From Gammaproteobacteria bacterium (GTDB taxonomy: Bacteria > Gemmatimonadota > Gemmatimonadetes > Longimicrobiales > Gaopeijiaceae), in contig JAPPJO010000117.1 of assembly GCA_028820325.1 (NCBI GenBank), positions 21,070-85,069 of the forward strand: a stretch of 64,000 nucleotides of DNA, read 5' to 3'. Under the pieces are notes generated by a model. It was not told the DNA's origin and searched no databases. It saw only the letters and a program-made list of their open reading frames with translations. Positions within the stretch are counted from its first letter, which is position 1, and every line of letters starts with the position of its first letter. Shown one piece after another: positions 17,734 through 28,006 of the stretch. The position numbers and the translations under genes are program-made.

Positions 17734-18654
17734 ATGGCGCGCACCGCCGTCCGCCCGACCGGTCCGGGGACCGGGTTCATCGACCCGCAGGTCCTCGGGC
17801 GCATCCACAACCTCGAGCTGCTGGCGCGCACGGTGGTGGACGGCTTCATCAGCGGGCTGCACCGGGCCCCCTTCCTGGGGCTCTCGGTCGACTTCGCCGA
17901 GCACCGGCAGTACATGCCCGGCGACGACATACGCAGAATCGACTGGCGCCTTTTCGCGCGCAGCGACCGCTTCTACCTGAAGCACTACGAGGCGGATTCG
18001 AACGCCAACTTCCTCGTCGTCCTCGACATCTCCCGCTCCATGACCTTCCAGCAGGACGGTATCTCCAAGCTGGACTACGGGCGTTACCTGGCGGCGTGCC
18101 TGACGTACTTCTCCAGGCAGCAGAGGGACCGGGTGGGCCTCCTCACCATCGCCGGGGAGATCGTGGACTACATCCCGCCGGCGGCCGGTCACCTCGACCT
18201 CGTGCTACACGCCATCGACCGCATCGAGGCCGGGGGCGCCGGCACCCTGGCCGAACCGCTCTTCGAGCTTACCGGCCGCATCGGGCGGCGGGGCATCATG
18301 GTGGTGATCTCGGATTTCTACGAGGAGCCCCAGGCGGTGGTGGACGCGGTGAAGGATCTGCGCTACGCCGGCCACGACGTCATCGTCTTCCATCTTCTGG
18401 ATCCCGCCGAGCTCGACTTTCCCTTTGAGAGGCCGGCAAGCTTCCAGGACCTCGAGTCCGAGGCGCGCCTGCCCGTGGTGCCGGGGCGGCTCCGGGAGGG
18501 GTACCGCGAACTCATCCGCGACCACACCGAGACGCTGTCGCGACGTTTCGTCGAGCACCGTATCGACTACGCGCTCTTCAACACGGGGACGCCCCTCGAC
18601 TACGCCCTCTTCAGCTACCTGTCCGCACGCCAGAGGCTGACCCGAGTCCGATGA
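17734..18654 (+). CDS. DUF58 protein (vWA-like)
   Basis: 306-residue DUF58 protein, partner of MoxR ATPases. The family signature is present: FAEHRQYMPGDDIRRIDWRL, then FARSDRFYLKHYE, a vWA-like strand with a DxSxS-type metal site (LVVLDISRSM) and RRGIMVVISDFYEEP. It is likely cytoplasmic or peripheral, since no transmembrane segment is seen. It sits one base after MoxR and overlaps the BatA-like gene by four bases (ATGA), so co-translation is expected. Confidence 0.93.
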   Translation: MARTAVRPTGPGTGFIDPQVLGRIHNLELLARTVVDGFISGLHRAPFLGLSVDFAEHRQYMPGDDIRRIDWRLFARSDRFYLKHYEADSNANFLVVLDISRSMTFQQDGISKLDYGRYLAACLTYFSRQQRDRVGLLTIAGEIVDYIPPAAGHLDLVLHAIDRIEAGGAGTLAEPLFELTGRIGRRGIMVVISDFYEEPQAVVDAVKDLRYAGHDVIVFHLLDPAELDFPFERPASFQDLESEARLPVVPGRLREGYRELIRDHTETLSRRFVEHRIDYALFNTGTPLDYALFSYLSARQRLTRVR

Positions 18655-20774
18655 GTGCCCTCGCCTTCCTCGCCCCCCTGTTCCTCCTGGGCCTCGGCTT
18701 CCTGGTGTGGCCGGTGCTCGTGCACCTGGTGCAGAAGGACCGCAAGGAGGTGGTCGAGTTTCCCTCGCTGATGTTCCTCGAGCGGGTTCCCTACAAGTCG
18801 ACGCGGCGCCAGAAGATTCGCCACTGGCTGTTGCTGCTGATGCGGCTCGCGGCGCTGAGTTTGCTCATCGCCGCATTCGCGCGCCCGTTCATGGACCGCG
18901 ACGATGTCGCCCTGGGGGGAGCGCCGGTGGCGCGCGAGGTGGTGATCCTCGTCGATCGTTCGTACAGCATGGACTACGGCGACCGGTGGGCAGACGCCCT
19001 TGCCGGCGCCCGCGCGGCGGTCCGCCAACTGGGCCCGGAGGACCGCGCCTCGCTGGTGTTCTTCTCGGCCGGCGCCACCCTGGCGGTTCGCTCGACCACC
19101 GACCGCACGGTGCTCTTCGCCGCCCTGGATACGGCCGAGCCGGGCTCCGGCGCCACCCGCTTCGGCCCCGCGCTCGACCTCGCGCGCACCGTGTTGGAGC
19201 AGTCGAACCTCCCGGGCCGGCACGCCGTGGTGATCTCCGACTTCCAGCGCGAGGGATGGGACGGCGACGAAGGGGCGCGCCTGCCTCCGGGGACCACCGT
19301 GGACCCGGTGGTGGTAACCGGACCGTACGAGGGCGACCTGGCCGTCGGCCAGCTCCTCTTCCAGCGAAGCTACCGCGACGGGCTGGAGAGGGTCGAGACC
19401 CTGGCCCGCCTCGTCAACTCCGGGGATCGCGAGGTCGAGGAGGTGGAGGTGGTCCTGGAGCTGGACGGCAGACCCGTCGGTTCGTCGGCGGCAACGCTCG
19501 GGCCCAACGCCACCGCGCTGGTCACGCTGCCGGCGTTCACCCTGAGCGAACCGTTCACGCGCGGGTCGGTCCGGGTCCCGGCCGACGGCCTGCCCGCCAA
19601 CGACGTCGCCCACTTCGTGCTGTCGCCGGGCGAGGGGTTCTCGGTGCTGGTGGTGGAGGACGGCGGCGAGCCCAGGGACCCGAGCCTGTACCTCGACCAG
19701 GCGCTGGCCATCGGCACCGATCCCGCCTTCGATGTCGATGCCACGACCGTGGGTGCGATGACCGCGGGCGACCTGGCCGGCCGGTCGGTGGTGATCCTCA
19801 ACGGCTCGCGGCCGCCGCGGGGGGCGGTGGGGGCGCTCCTGCGCGAATTCGTGGAAGACGGCGGCGGCCTGGTGGTCATTCTCGGCGAACGGAGCAGCTG
19901 GCCCGCCGACGGGCCCGACCTCCTCCCCGGTCCGGTGGGGCCGGTGATGGAACCGGAGTGGCGCGAGGGCCGCGGCGGCACGCTGGGCCGCATCGACTAC
20001 ACCCACCCCGTCTTCGCCCTCTTCGCCGCCCCCCGCAGCGGCGACCTCACCGACGCCAACTTCTTCCGCTACCGCAACGTGGAGCTCGCGGGGGCGGAGG
20101 GCGTGCTGGCCCGCTTCGACAACGGCGCGGTGGCGCTGGCGGAACGGCAGGTGGGCGAGGGCCGTGTGCTGCTGTGGACGTCGATGCTCGACAACTACTG
20201 GAACGACATGGTCCTGCAGCCCATCTTCCTGCCCTTCGTGCACCAGTTGGTCAAGCACGCCGGGAGCTTCCGTCCTCCCACGCCCTCCTACACCGTGGAC
20301 GACGTGCTCAACCTCTCGGGACAGGGCGAAGGACGGGAAGCCGATCGCCTCCTCGCCGGCGTCGCGCAGGACGACAGGGACGGACTGGTCGCGCTTTCGC
20401 CCTCCAATCGTTCCATTGACGTGAGCGGAGCGGCCCGACCCGGCTTTCTGGCGCTCGCGGAGCAGGGCTTCTACGAGCTGCGCGGCGGGGGCGGGGGAGG
20501 AGGGCCGGGCACACCGGCAGTCGCGGTGAACGTCAACCTCGGGGAAGCGGATCTCGAGGCGATGGACCCCGAGGAGTTCGCCGGGTCCATCACCAGTCCG
20601 GACGTCGGCGCGGAAGGCGCAGCCGGCGCCGAACTCGGGCCGGAGGACAGGGAACGGCGCCAGGGAATCTGGTGGTATCTGCTGGTGGCGGCGTTCCTGC
20701 TTCTGGCACTGGAGACGATTGTCTCCAATTATTTGTCACGAAAGGCCGCCAGCCTGCCATCGGGAGCACCGTAG
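18651..20774 (+). CDS. BatA-like vWA membrane protein
   Basis: 707-residue membrane protein with the BatA N-terminal domain (FLAPLFLLGLGFLVWPVLVH, then EFPSLMFLERVPYKSTRRQK), two N-terminal membrane helices, and a vWA domain with an intact MIDAS sequence (VVILVDRSYSMDYGD). A large extracytoplasmic region includes an amidotransferase-like segment (REFVEDGGGLVVILG) and a poly-glycine linker near residue 610, and the protein ends in a C-terminal transmembrane helix (WWYLLVAAFLLLALETIV). It forms the third member of the MoxR-DUF58-BatA set and probably anchors the complex in the inner membrane. The whole set is linked in other bacteria to envelope stress and oxygen tolerance; the role here is not shown. 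Confidence 0.9.
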   Translation: MSALAFLAPLFLLGLGFLVWPVLVHLVQKDRKEVVEFPSLMFLERVPYKSTRRQKIRHWLLLLMRLAALSLLIAAFARPFMDRDDVALGGAPVAREVVILVDRSYSMDYGDRWADALAGARAAVRQLGPEDRASLVFFSAGATLAVRSTTDRTVLFAALDTAEPGSGATRFGPALDLARTVLEQSNLPGRHAVVISDFQREGWDGDEGARLPPGTTVDPVVVTGPYEGDLAVGQLLFQRSYRDGLERVETLARLVNSGDREVEEVEVVLELDGRPVGSSAATLGPNATALVTLPAFTLSEPFTRGSVRVPADGLPANDVAHFVLSPGEGFSVLVVEDGGEPRDPSLYLDQALAIGTDPAFDVDATTVGAMTAGDLAGRSVVILNGSRPPRGAVGALLREFVEDGGGLVVILGERSSWPADGPDLLPGPVGPVMEPEWREGRGGTLGRIDYTHPVFALFAAPRSGDLTDANFFRYRNVELAGAEGVLARFDNGAVALAERQVGEGRVLLWTSMLDNYWNDMVLQPIFLPFVHQLVKHAGSFRPPTPSYTVDDVLNLSGQGEGREADRLLAGVAQDDRDGLVALSPSNRSIDVSGAARPGFLALAEQGFYELRGGGGGGGPGTPAVAVNVNLGEADLEAMDPEEFAGSITSPDVGAEGAAGAELGPEDRERRQGIWWYLLVAAFLLLALETIVSNYLSRKAASLPSGAP

Positions 20775-20810
20775 GCGGGCAGGCATCGCACCGGAGAAGG
20801 GGGAGCAGAG

Positions 20811-23800
20811 GTGCCTACACGACTCAACCACCGCGCCAGACTCGAGCTTCTCGACGCCATTCGCCACGTGCGAACCCGCTGGCGCATGCGCATCGCGCTG
20901 CGCGGGCTGGCCGCGCTGCTCGGGATCGGGCTGGTCGCCTTCCTGGTGTCCTCCTGGGGGATGGAAGGCAGCCGCTTCAGCCCCGCGGTAGTGAACGGCT
21001 TCCGCATCTTCACTTGGCTCTCGCTGCTCGTGGTGGGAGTCTGGTTCCTCGTGCGCCCGCTCTGGCGGCGGCCTTCCGATGCGCAGGTCGCGCTCTATCT
21101 GGAAGAGCACGAGCCATCCCTCAAGGCCGCGGTCCTGAGCGCGATCGACGCGGGGGCCGACCCCGAGGCCGCGGGCACGGCGCACTCGCCCGCGCTGGTG
21201 CAGCGGCTCATGGAGTCCGCGGTCAAGAAGGCGCGCGCCGTGGATGGCGGACACCGGATCGAGCGGGCGGGGTTGTTCCGCTGGACCGCGGCCGTCGCCG
21301 GCATCGCGCTCGCCATCCTCATCATCTTCCTGACCGGCCCGGCCTTCCTGCGCACCGGCGCCTCGGCACTGCTCTCGCCGACGGCGGACGCGGCGGAGGT
21401 CAACCCCTACTCGATCGAGGTGACCCCGGGCAACGTCACCATCACGCGCGGCTCGGATCTGCGCATCGCGGCGCGCAACCTGGGTTTCGACGCCGTCGAC
21501 GCGGAACTCTTCCTGCGCACCGGCTCCGACGGTGAATTTCGCCCCCTGTCCATGCTTCTGGCAGGTGACACGGGCGAGGAGGATGTCGGGGAGTTCGAAG
21601 TGGTGCTCTTCGGCGTGGAAGACGTCACCGAGTATTTCGTGCGCTCCTCCGGCGTGCAGTCGGACCTGTACCGAATCGATGTGGAGATCCTGCCGTACGT
21701 GGACCGGCTCGAGCTGGTGTACGACTTCCCGGCCTATACCGGGCTTCCCGACCGCACCATCGACGACGGCGGCGACATCGCGGTGCTGCGCGGAACCCGC
21801 GTCCACCTGCGCGCCTTCCCCACGATTCCCGCCCCGCGCGCAAACCTGTGGCGCGACGACGCGCTGGCGAGCGAGCTGACGCCCGCCGAGGACGGCTCCT
21901 TCACCGGATCCTTCGTGGTGGAGCAGAACGGCTTCTACCACCTCGAGATGGAGAGCGCGCGCGCCGGGCTGGTGCCCGCCTCGCCCCAGTACACCATCGA
22001 CGTGCTGAACGACCAGCCTCCGTCGCTCTCCTTCACCCGCCCCGGCCGCGACACGCGCGCCACGGCTCTCGAGGAGTTCTTCATCGAGGCGCGCGCCAAC
22101 GACGACTACGGCATCCGGCAACTCGAGCTCGTTTTCTCGGTCAACGGCGGCGAGGAACAGACCGTCGAGCTGTTCGGCTCCGGGGCCGCGCCCCTGAGCG
22201 AGGTGAGCGCGGGCTACACGTTCTTCCTGGAGGAGTACGAGCTCGTCCCGGGCGACATCATCTCCTATTACGCCAAGGCGCGCGACAACGCGGGCATGGG
22301 CAGCCAGGAGGCCATCAGCGACATCTACTTCCTCCAGATCCGCCGCTTCGACACCGAGTTCCGCCAGGCTGAGCAGCAGCCCGGAGGCGGCGGCGGTGGT
22401 GGCGGCGGTGGCCAGATGGGCGGCGAACAGGAGCTTTCCGAACAGCAGCGGGAGGTCATCTCGGCGACCTTCAACCTGAACCGGGACCGCGACCGCTACT
22501 CGCCGGAGGGGTTCAGCGAGGGGCTGGTCGTGGTGCGGCTCTCGCAGGAGAGGCTTCGCGACCAGGTTGCGACCCTGACGACGCGTCTCAACAACCGGGG
22601 CGTGGTGCGCGATCCCGAGTTCGAGCAGATCGCCCAGTTGCTGCCGCAGGCGATGGAGGAGATGGAGGCCGCCATGGAGCGGCTCGACGCCGCCGATCCG
22701 GAAGGGGCGCTCTCCGAGGAACAGCAGGCGCTCCAGTACCTCCTGCGCGCGGAAGCGCTCTACGACGAGGTGCAGGTGAGCCAGCAGCAGGGCGGCGGAG
22801 GCGGAGGCGGGGGCGGCGGGCCCAACGCGGACGACCTCGCCGACCTCTTCGAGTTGGAGCTGGACAAGCTCAAGAACCAGTACGAGAGCGTGCAGCGCGG
22901 CGAGCGCCAGCAGGCCGACGAGCAGATCGACGAGACGCTCGAGCGCCTGCGCGAACTGGCCCGGCGCCAGGAGCAGGAGGCCGAGCGCCAGCAGCGCCTC
23001 GCCAACCGCTCGCAGGGTTCCGCCGGGGGCGGCGCACAGAACCAGCGCTCGCTCGCCGATGAGGTGGAGGAGGAGGCACGGCGCCTGGAGGAGCTCTCGC
23101 GCATGCAGTCCAACCAGCGCCTGGCGGAGACCGCGCGCCAGCTTCAGGACGCCGCCAACGCGATGCGCGAAGCGGCAGCCGCCAGAGGAGGCGAGGCCGC
23201 CGCCGATGCGCGTTCCGCACTCGACCGGCTGCGGGCCGCGCGGCGACTGCTGGAGCGCGATCAGTCCGGGCGCATCGAGCGGGACGCGCAGGATGCCCTG
23301 CAGCGGAGCGAGGAGCTGATCGAGGAGCAGCTCGACGTCGCCGAGGAATCGGTGGACATCTCCGGCGCCGACCAGGTGACCGCGGAACGCATGCGCAGGC
23401 TCATCGAGCGCAAGAACGAGATGTCCACGGAGGTGGCCGACCTGGAGCGGCAGATCGACGAGATGTCGGCGGAGGCCGGCTCCGAACAGCAGCAGGCGGC
23501 CGAGTCGTTCGACGATGCCCTGCGCAACATCCGCGACAACAAGATCAGGGAACGCATCCAGTACTCGCGCGGGCTGCCTGGCGCGCGCAGCCCCGACTTC
23601 ACGCGCGATTTCGAGCAGCAGACCACCGAGCACCTGATGGAGCTGCGGGACCAGTTGCGGCAGGCGTCGGAAGCGATCGGCGAGCCGGTGGACGACCGCA
23701 CCATGGAGTCACTCGACCAGGCCCGCGACATGGTGCGCAACATGGAGTCGCTCAATCGGCGGCTGCAGGCGCGCGCCGACGAGAACGCCCGGCGGGGACT

Positions 23801-24455
23801 GGGCCAGCGGCCCGGCGAGGAAGCCCAGGGACAGCAGGGCGAAGGTCAGCAGGGTCAGGGACGGCAGGGCCAACAGGGCCAGGAAGGGCAGCAGGGCCAG
23901 GGCGGACAGCAGGGACAGCAAGGCCAGGGCGGCCAGCAAGGCGAAGGTCAGCAGGGTCAGCAAGGCCAGGGCGGGCAGCAAGGCCAGGGCGGGCAGCCGG
24001 GCCAAGGCGGACAGCAGGGTGGAGGCGGCGGACCCGACGGTCTGCGGGATATGACCGGCGCCGGGTTCGGGCCGGGCGGAAGCGGCTGGGCGCGCGGGCT
24101 GACCCCGGAGGACATTCGCCAGTTCCGGGGCGAGTACCGTGAACGCGCCCGCGAGATGGCCGATCTGCGCGAACAACTCTCCGACGCCGGCGTCGGGGTC
24201 GAGGAGCTCGACGACGTCATCCGCTCCATGAGGGCGCTGGACGACCGCCGCGTCTACGACGACATGGAGGAGATCCTCCGGCTGCAGACCCAGATTCTGG
24301 AAGGCGTAAAGCGCTTCGAGTTCGGACTTCGCCGGGCTGCGGGGGAAGACGACCCCGAGCGGCTGCTCCTGTCCGGCTCCGACGAGGTGCCGCAGGGCTT
24401 CCGACAACTGATCGAAGAGTATTACCGTTCACTGTCCCGCACCCCGGGAGGCTGA
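20811..24455 (+). CDS. DUF4175-type membrane/coiled-coil protein
   Basis: 1214-residue protein with two N-terminal transmembrane segments (IALRGLAALLGIGLVAFLVS and FTWLSLLVVGVWFLVRPLW) plus a third near residue 165, Ig-like beta domains (about 200-500), and a very long charged helical C-terminal half full of Glu, Arg and Gln that should form coiled coil. A Gly/Gln repeat lies around residues 1005-1075. This matches the DUF4175 proteins found at the end of MoxR/vWA operons. The GTG at 20811 follows a GGGGGAG box. It is the last gene of the operon, and a structural or scaffolding role at the envelope is the best guess. Confidence 0.8.
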   Translation: MPTRLNHRARLELLDAIRHVRTRWRMRIALRGLAALLGIGLVAFLVSSWGMEGSRFSPAVVNGFRIFTWLSLLVVGVWFLVRPLWRRPSDAQVALYLEEHEPSLKAAVLSAIDAGADPEAAGTAHSPALVQRLMESAVKKARAVDGGHRIERAGLFRWTAAVAGIALAILIIFLTGPAFLRTGASALLSPTADAAEVNPYSIEVTPGNVTITRGSDLRIAARNLGFDAVDAELFLRTGSDGEFRPLSMLLAGDTGEEDVGEFEVVLFGVEDVTEYFVRSSGVQSDLYRIDVEILPYVDRLELVYDFPAYTGLPDRTIDDGGDIAVLRGTRVHLRAFPTIPAPRANLWRDDALASELTPAEDGSFTGSFVVEQNGFYHLEMESARAGLVPASPQYTIDVLNDQPPSLSFTRPGRDTRATALEEFFIEARANDDYGIRQLELVFSVNGGEEQTVELFGSGAAPLSEVSAGYTFFLEEYELVPGDIISYYAKARDNAGMGSQEAISDIYFLQIRRFDTEFRQAEQQPGGGGGGGGGGQMGGEQELSEQQREVISATFNLNRDRDRYSPEGFSEGLVVVRLSQERLRDQVATLTTRLNNRGVVRDPEFEQIAQLLPQAMEEMEAAMERLDAADPEGALSEEQQALQYLLRAEALYDEVQVSQQQGGGGGGGGGGPNADDLADLFELELDKLKNQYESVQRGERQQADEQIDETLERLRELARRQEQEAERQQRLANRSQGSAGGGAQNQRSLADEVEEEARRLEELSRMQSNQRLAETARQLQDAANAMREAAAARGGEAAADARSALDRLRAARRLLERDQSGRIERDAQDALQRSEELIEEQLDVAEESVDISGADQVTAERMRRLIERKNEMSTEVADLERQIDEMSAEAGSEQQQAAESFDDALRNIRDNKIRERIQYSRGLPGARSPDFTRDFEQQTTEHLMELRDQLRQASEAIGEPVDDRTMESLDQARDMVRNMESLNRRLQARADENARRGLGQRPGEEAQGQQGEGQQGQGRQGQQGQEGQQGQGGQQGQQGQGGQQGEGQQGQQGQGGQQGQGGQPGQGGQQGGGGGPDGLRDMTGAGFGPGGSGWARGLTPEDIRQFRGEYRERAREMADLREQLSDAGVGVEELDDVIRSMRALDDRRVYDDMEEILRLQTQILEGVKRFEFGLRRAAGEDDPERLLLSGSDEVPQGFRQLIEEYYRSLSRTPGG
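23826..24025 (+). repeat. Gln/Gly-rich short tandem repeat inside the DUF4175 gene
   Basis: About 200 bases built from imperfect units of the kind CAGCAGGG(T/C)CAGG(G) that encode alternating QQGQGG and QQGEGQ blocks. The repeat stays in frame with the coding sequence and gives a flexible, uncharged linker between the coiled coil and the C-terminal domain. Such tracts can change length by slippage. Confidence 0.85.
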
Positions 24456-24551
24456 GCAACCCGGAGACGCGGGAAGGGAACCAATCGGACGCAACCAGGC
24501 TGCGCCGGAGGGGCGCGGCCCGGGCGGACAGACCAAAACGGAAGTGACAGC

Positions 24552-25510
<959 letters not shown>

Positions 25511-25520
<10 letters not shown>

Positions 25521-26116
25521 CCCGCGCCCGGGTGACCAGCGCGGTCATCTGGGCCATCTGCCTGGCGCCCCTGCTCTGGCTCATCCTCCGCTTCCGCGAG
25601 GACGGGCTGGGCGCCAACCCCATCGAGGAGTTCACCCACTGGGGCGGCACCTCGACGCTGATCCTGCTGCTGCTGACGCTGGCCGTGACCCCGCTTCGGC
25701 GCTGGGCGGGCTGGAACCTGGTGCGCTACCGGCGGCGGCTCGGGCTGGCGGCGTTCTTCTACGGCCTGACCCACTTCATGACGTACGTCGCCCTCGACCA
25801 GTTCTTCGCCTTCGAGTACGTCCTCGAAGACATTGCCGAGCGGCCGTACATCACCGCTGGCTTCGCCGCCTTCGTGCTGCTCATCCCGCTGGCGGTCACG
25901 TCGACCCGGGGGTGGATCCGCCGCCTCGGCAGGCGCTGGCAGCGCCTCCACCGCATCGTATACGTGGCCGCCGGACTCGGGGTGCTCCACTACCTCTGGA
26001 AGGTGAAGGCGGACACCCTGTGGCCGATGGTGGCCGCGGTGGTGCTGGCGGTGCTGCTGGCGGCGCGTCTCAAGCCGAAGCGGGCGAGGCGCCGGAAGGC
26101 CCAGGTCGGGCGATGA
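25511..26116 (+). CDS. msrQ: Heme-binding membrane subunit of the MsrPQ system
   Basis: 201-residue MsrQ (YedZ), a six-helix inner-membrane b-type cytochrome that passes electrons to MsrP. Ferric-reductase-like motifs are seen: ALLLL-type helix after TGGTST-like [36 protein letters not shown] with a heme-ligand histidine, [20 protein letters not shown] with a second, and [16 protein letters not shown] with a third. The start GTG at 25511 lies inside the end of msrP; GTG 25532 is an alternative. The C-terminus is strongly basic (KPKRARRRK). Confidence 0.92.
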
Positions 26117-26172
26117 GCCTTTGTTCGCCAGGGAAGGGGCAACCCGTCCCCGTCCGGTGATCCGCCTCGTCG

Positions 26173-26200
26173 TTGGCATCGCCCCTGCCTCGACTATAGA
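26173..26200 (+). promoter_or_regulatory. Candidate sigma-70-type promoter for the AlkB-GlnE gene
   Basis: TTGGCA at 26173-26178 and TATAGA at 26195-26200 are separated by 16 bases, the best -35/-10 pair in this gap. It lies about 50 bases before the ATG at 26252, which itself has a GAGG box. This would start the plus-strand arm of the RiPP cluster. Position and match only; no transcript data. Confidence 0.5.
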
Positions 26201-26251
26201 TTCGGATCGGATGCGTGCCGCGCAGCGATCACCGCGATAGAGGATTCCGCG

Positions 26252-28006
26252 ATGGAAGCACACAGTGCCGGTGCCTCGATAGCTGCGGGCGGGCGGGCCG
26301 TCGAGCCTTCCGTCGCGAACGCGCTCCCGCACTTCGCTCCACTTCTCCTCTTCCCGCTCGTCGTCTGCGCCGCCATGTTCGGCGGCTGGTGGATAGCGGG
26401 TCCGTTCGCCTTCTTCATGCTCGCGTCCCCGCTCGACCGGCTCCTGGGCCTGGAGGAGCGGAACATGGATCCGGCGACGACCCGCGAGAGCCAGTTGTTC
26501 CTGTACAAGCTCGCCGCGTGGGTGTGGGCGGTTGTCTGGCCCGCGACCTTCGTCTTCGCGCTCTGGCAGATGCTGGTGGGCGGCCGACTGTCTCTCTGGG
26601 AAGCCGGCCTGATCGCCGGCGCACTGGTCATGGTGGCGCAGACCGTGTTCGTCGTGGGCCACGAGCTGGTTCATCGACGCGCGCCGTGGGAACGCCGGCT
26701 CGGCGAGTTCCTGCTGGCTTCCGTCTCCTACCCGCACTATGCGACGGAGCACGTCTACATTCACCACCCCCGCGTATGCACGCCTCTGGACCCGGGGTCC
26801 GCGCCGAAGGGCGTGAGTTTCTGGGAATACCTGCCGCAGGAAGTGCTGAACAACATTGTGGGAGCCTGGCGGTTTGAACGGCGGCGACTGACGCGCCGTC
26901 AGTTGCCGGTGTGGCACCACACGAACGCGTTCTGGCGCTACGCAGTGCAGATCGCGTTCTGGTACGGGCTCATCTTCTGGTGGGGCGGCCCCTGGGCCCT
27001 GCTGCTCTACCTTGTCCTGTGCGGCAGTGTGGTCTTCTCGATGAAGATGAGCAACTACGTGCAGCACTACGGGCTGCGGCGCATCCGCATGCCCAACGGC
27101 AGGTTCGAGCCGGTCAAGCCGAGGCACGCCTGGAGCGCGGCCTACAAGTTCACCAACTGGCTGTACTACAACATGCAGCGCCACGCCGACCACCACACGT
27201 CGAACCGGCGATATCCGCTGTTGCAGCACTACGGCGAAGCCGCCTCTCCGCAGTTGCCGGGCAGCTACATGGAGATGAACGGCATGGCGCTCTTTCCAAA
27301 GCGGTGGTTCGAGACCATCGATCCTCTGGTCGACCGTCAGCGAGCCCGGTTCTATCCCGAGATCGACGACTGGAGCGCCTACGACAGCCGAGCGTTCGCG
27401 GCGCGCCCCGACGCGTTCGACGCCATCGCGGAGATTCATGCCGCCGCCCCCGGTCTCGCCGAGTGGATAGACCGCTCACCGGCCCTCCTCGACACGCTGC
27501 GCGAGCGGGAATTCACGGACCTGGAACTGCCGGAGGGATTCCTGTCGGACGCGGAATCCGAGGCGATCGCCCGGTCCGGGCTGGCGCGCCTCTACTGGAC
27601 GTACGAACTCAGCCTCTCCGAAATGAGGGCCCAGCTCGACGACATCCCCGTCCAGGACGCCGGTGAGGCGGTCGCGGCGGCGCGGGAGTGGTCGAACGGC
27701 AAGGTCTTCCAGATCGCCGTGCACACGATGCGCGGCAGCCTGTCCGTGAGCGAGGCGGCGACGGCACTGGCGCGCGTCGGCGAAGCCTGCATCGCCACCG
27801 TCCTGTCCGCGGTCGAGGAGGACTTCGCCGACCGCGGCGTGCCGCAAGCCAGCGGCGGCGTGGCGGTCGCGGTCCTGGGACCGCTGGCCAACGGGGAGGC
27901 GCTGCCGGGCGCGGAACTCGATGTCCGGTTCGTGTACGACGGCGGCCCGGCCAGGTACTACGAAGCATTGTGCCGCCGCTTTCGCAAGGCGCTCCGTGCG
28001 CTTTAG
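26252..28006 (+). CDS. AlkB-type di-iron hydroxylase fused to a GlnE-like domain (ends at in-frame TAG)
   Basis: 584 residues to the first stop. Residues about 20-370 form an integral-membrane AlkB/fatty-acid-hydroxylase domain with all histidine boxes: H137ELVH141, EHVYIHH (167-172), the AlkB signature NYVQHYGL (268-275) and QRHADHH (309-315). Such enzymes use a di-iron centre and O2 to hydroxylate alkyl chains. Residues about 395-584 resemble the glutamine-synthetase adenylyltransferase GlnE (GLAEWIDRSPALLDTL, NGKVFQIAVHTMRGSLSVSE, ELDVRFVYDGG), but the nucleotide-binding motif (usually GKLGG) reads LGPLANG and the DxD pair is reduced to one Asp. The domain then runs into TAG 28004-28006. 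A promoter-like element and a good GAGG box precede the ATG. It sits beside the precursor gene, suggesting a tailoring role, not shown. Confidence 0.8.
   Translation: MEAHSAGASIAAGGRAVEPSVANALPHFAPLLLFPLVVCAAMFGGWWIAGPFAFFMLASPLDRLLGLEERNMDPATTRESQLFLYKLAAWVWAVVWPATFVFALWQMLVGGRLSLWEAGLIAGALVMVAQTVFVVGHELVHRRAPWERRLGEFLLASVSYPHYATEHVYIHHPRVCTPLDPGSAPKGVSFWEYLPQEVLNNIVGAWRFERRRLTRRQLPVWHHTNAFWRYAVQIAFWYGLIFWWGGPWALLLYLVLCGSVVFSMKMSNYVQHYGLRRIRMPNGRFEPVKPRHAWSAAYKFTNWLYYNMQRHADHHTSNRRYPLLQHYGEAASPQLPGSYMEMNGMALFPKRWFETIDPLVDRQRARFYPEIDDWSAYDSRAFAARPDAFDAIAEIHAAAPGLAEWIDRSPALLDTLREREFTDLELPEGFLSDAESEAIARSGLARLYWTYELSLSEMRAQLDDIPVQDAGEAVAAAREWSNGKVFQIAVHTMRGSLSVSEAATALARVGEACIATVLSAVEEDFADRGVPQASGGVAVAVLGPLANGEALPGAELDVRFVYDGGPARYYEALCRRFRKALRAL

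Noticed and set aside
20736..23633. Long minus-strand frame opposite the DUF4175 gene
   Set aside because: It mirrors codon bias of the plus strand and has no start signal or motif of its own.
23826..24025. CRISPR-like array
   Set aside because: The short repeats are directly adjacent, lack spacers and are in frame within a coding sequence.
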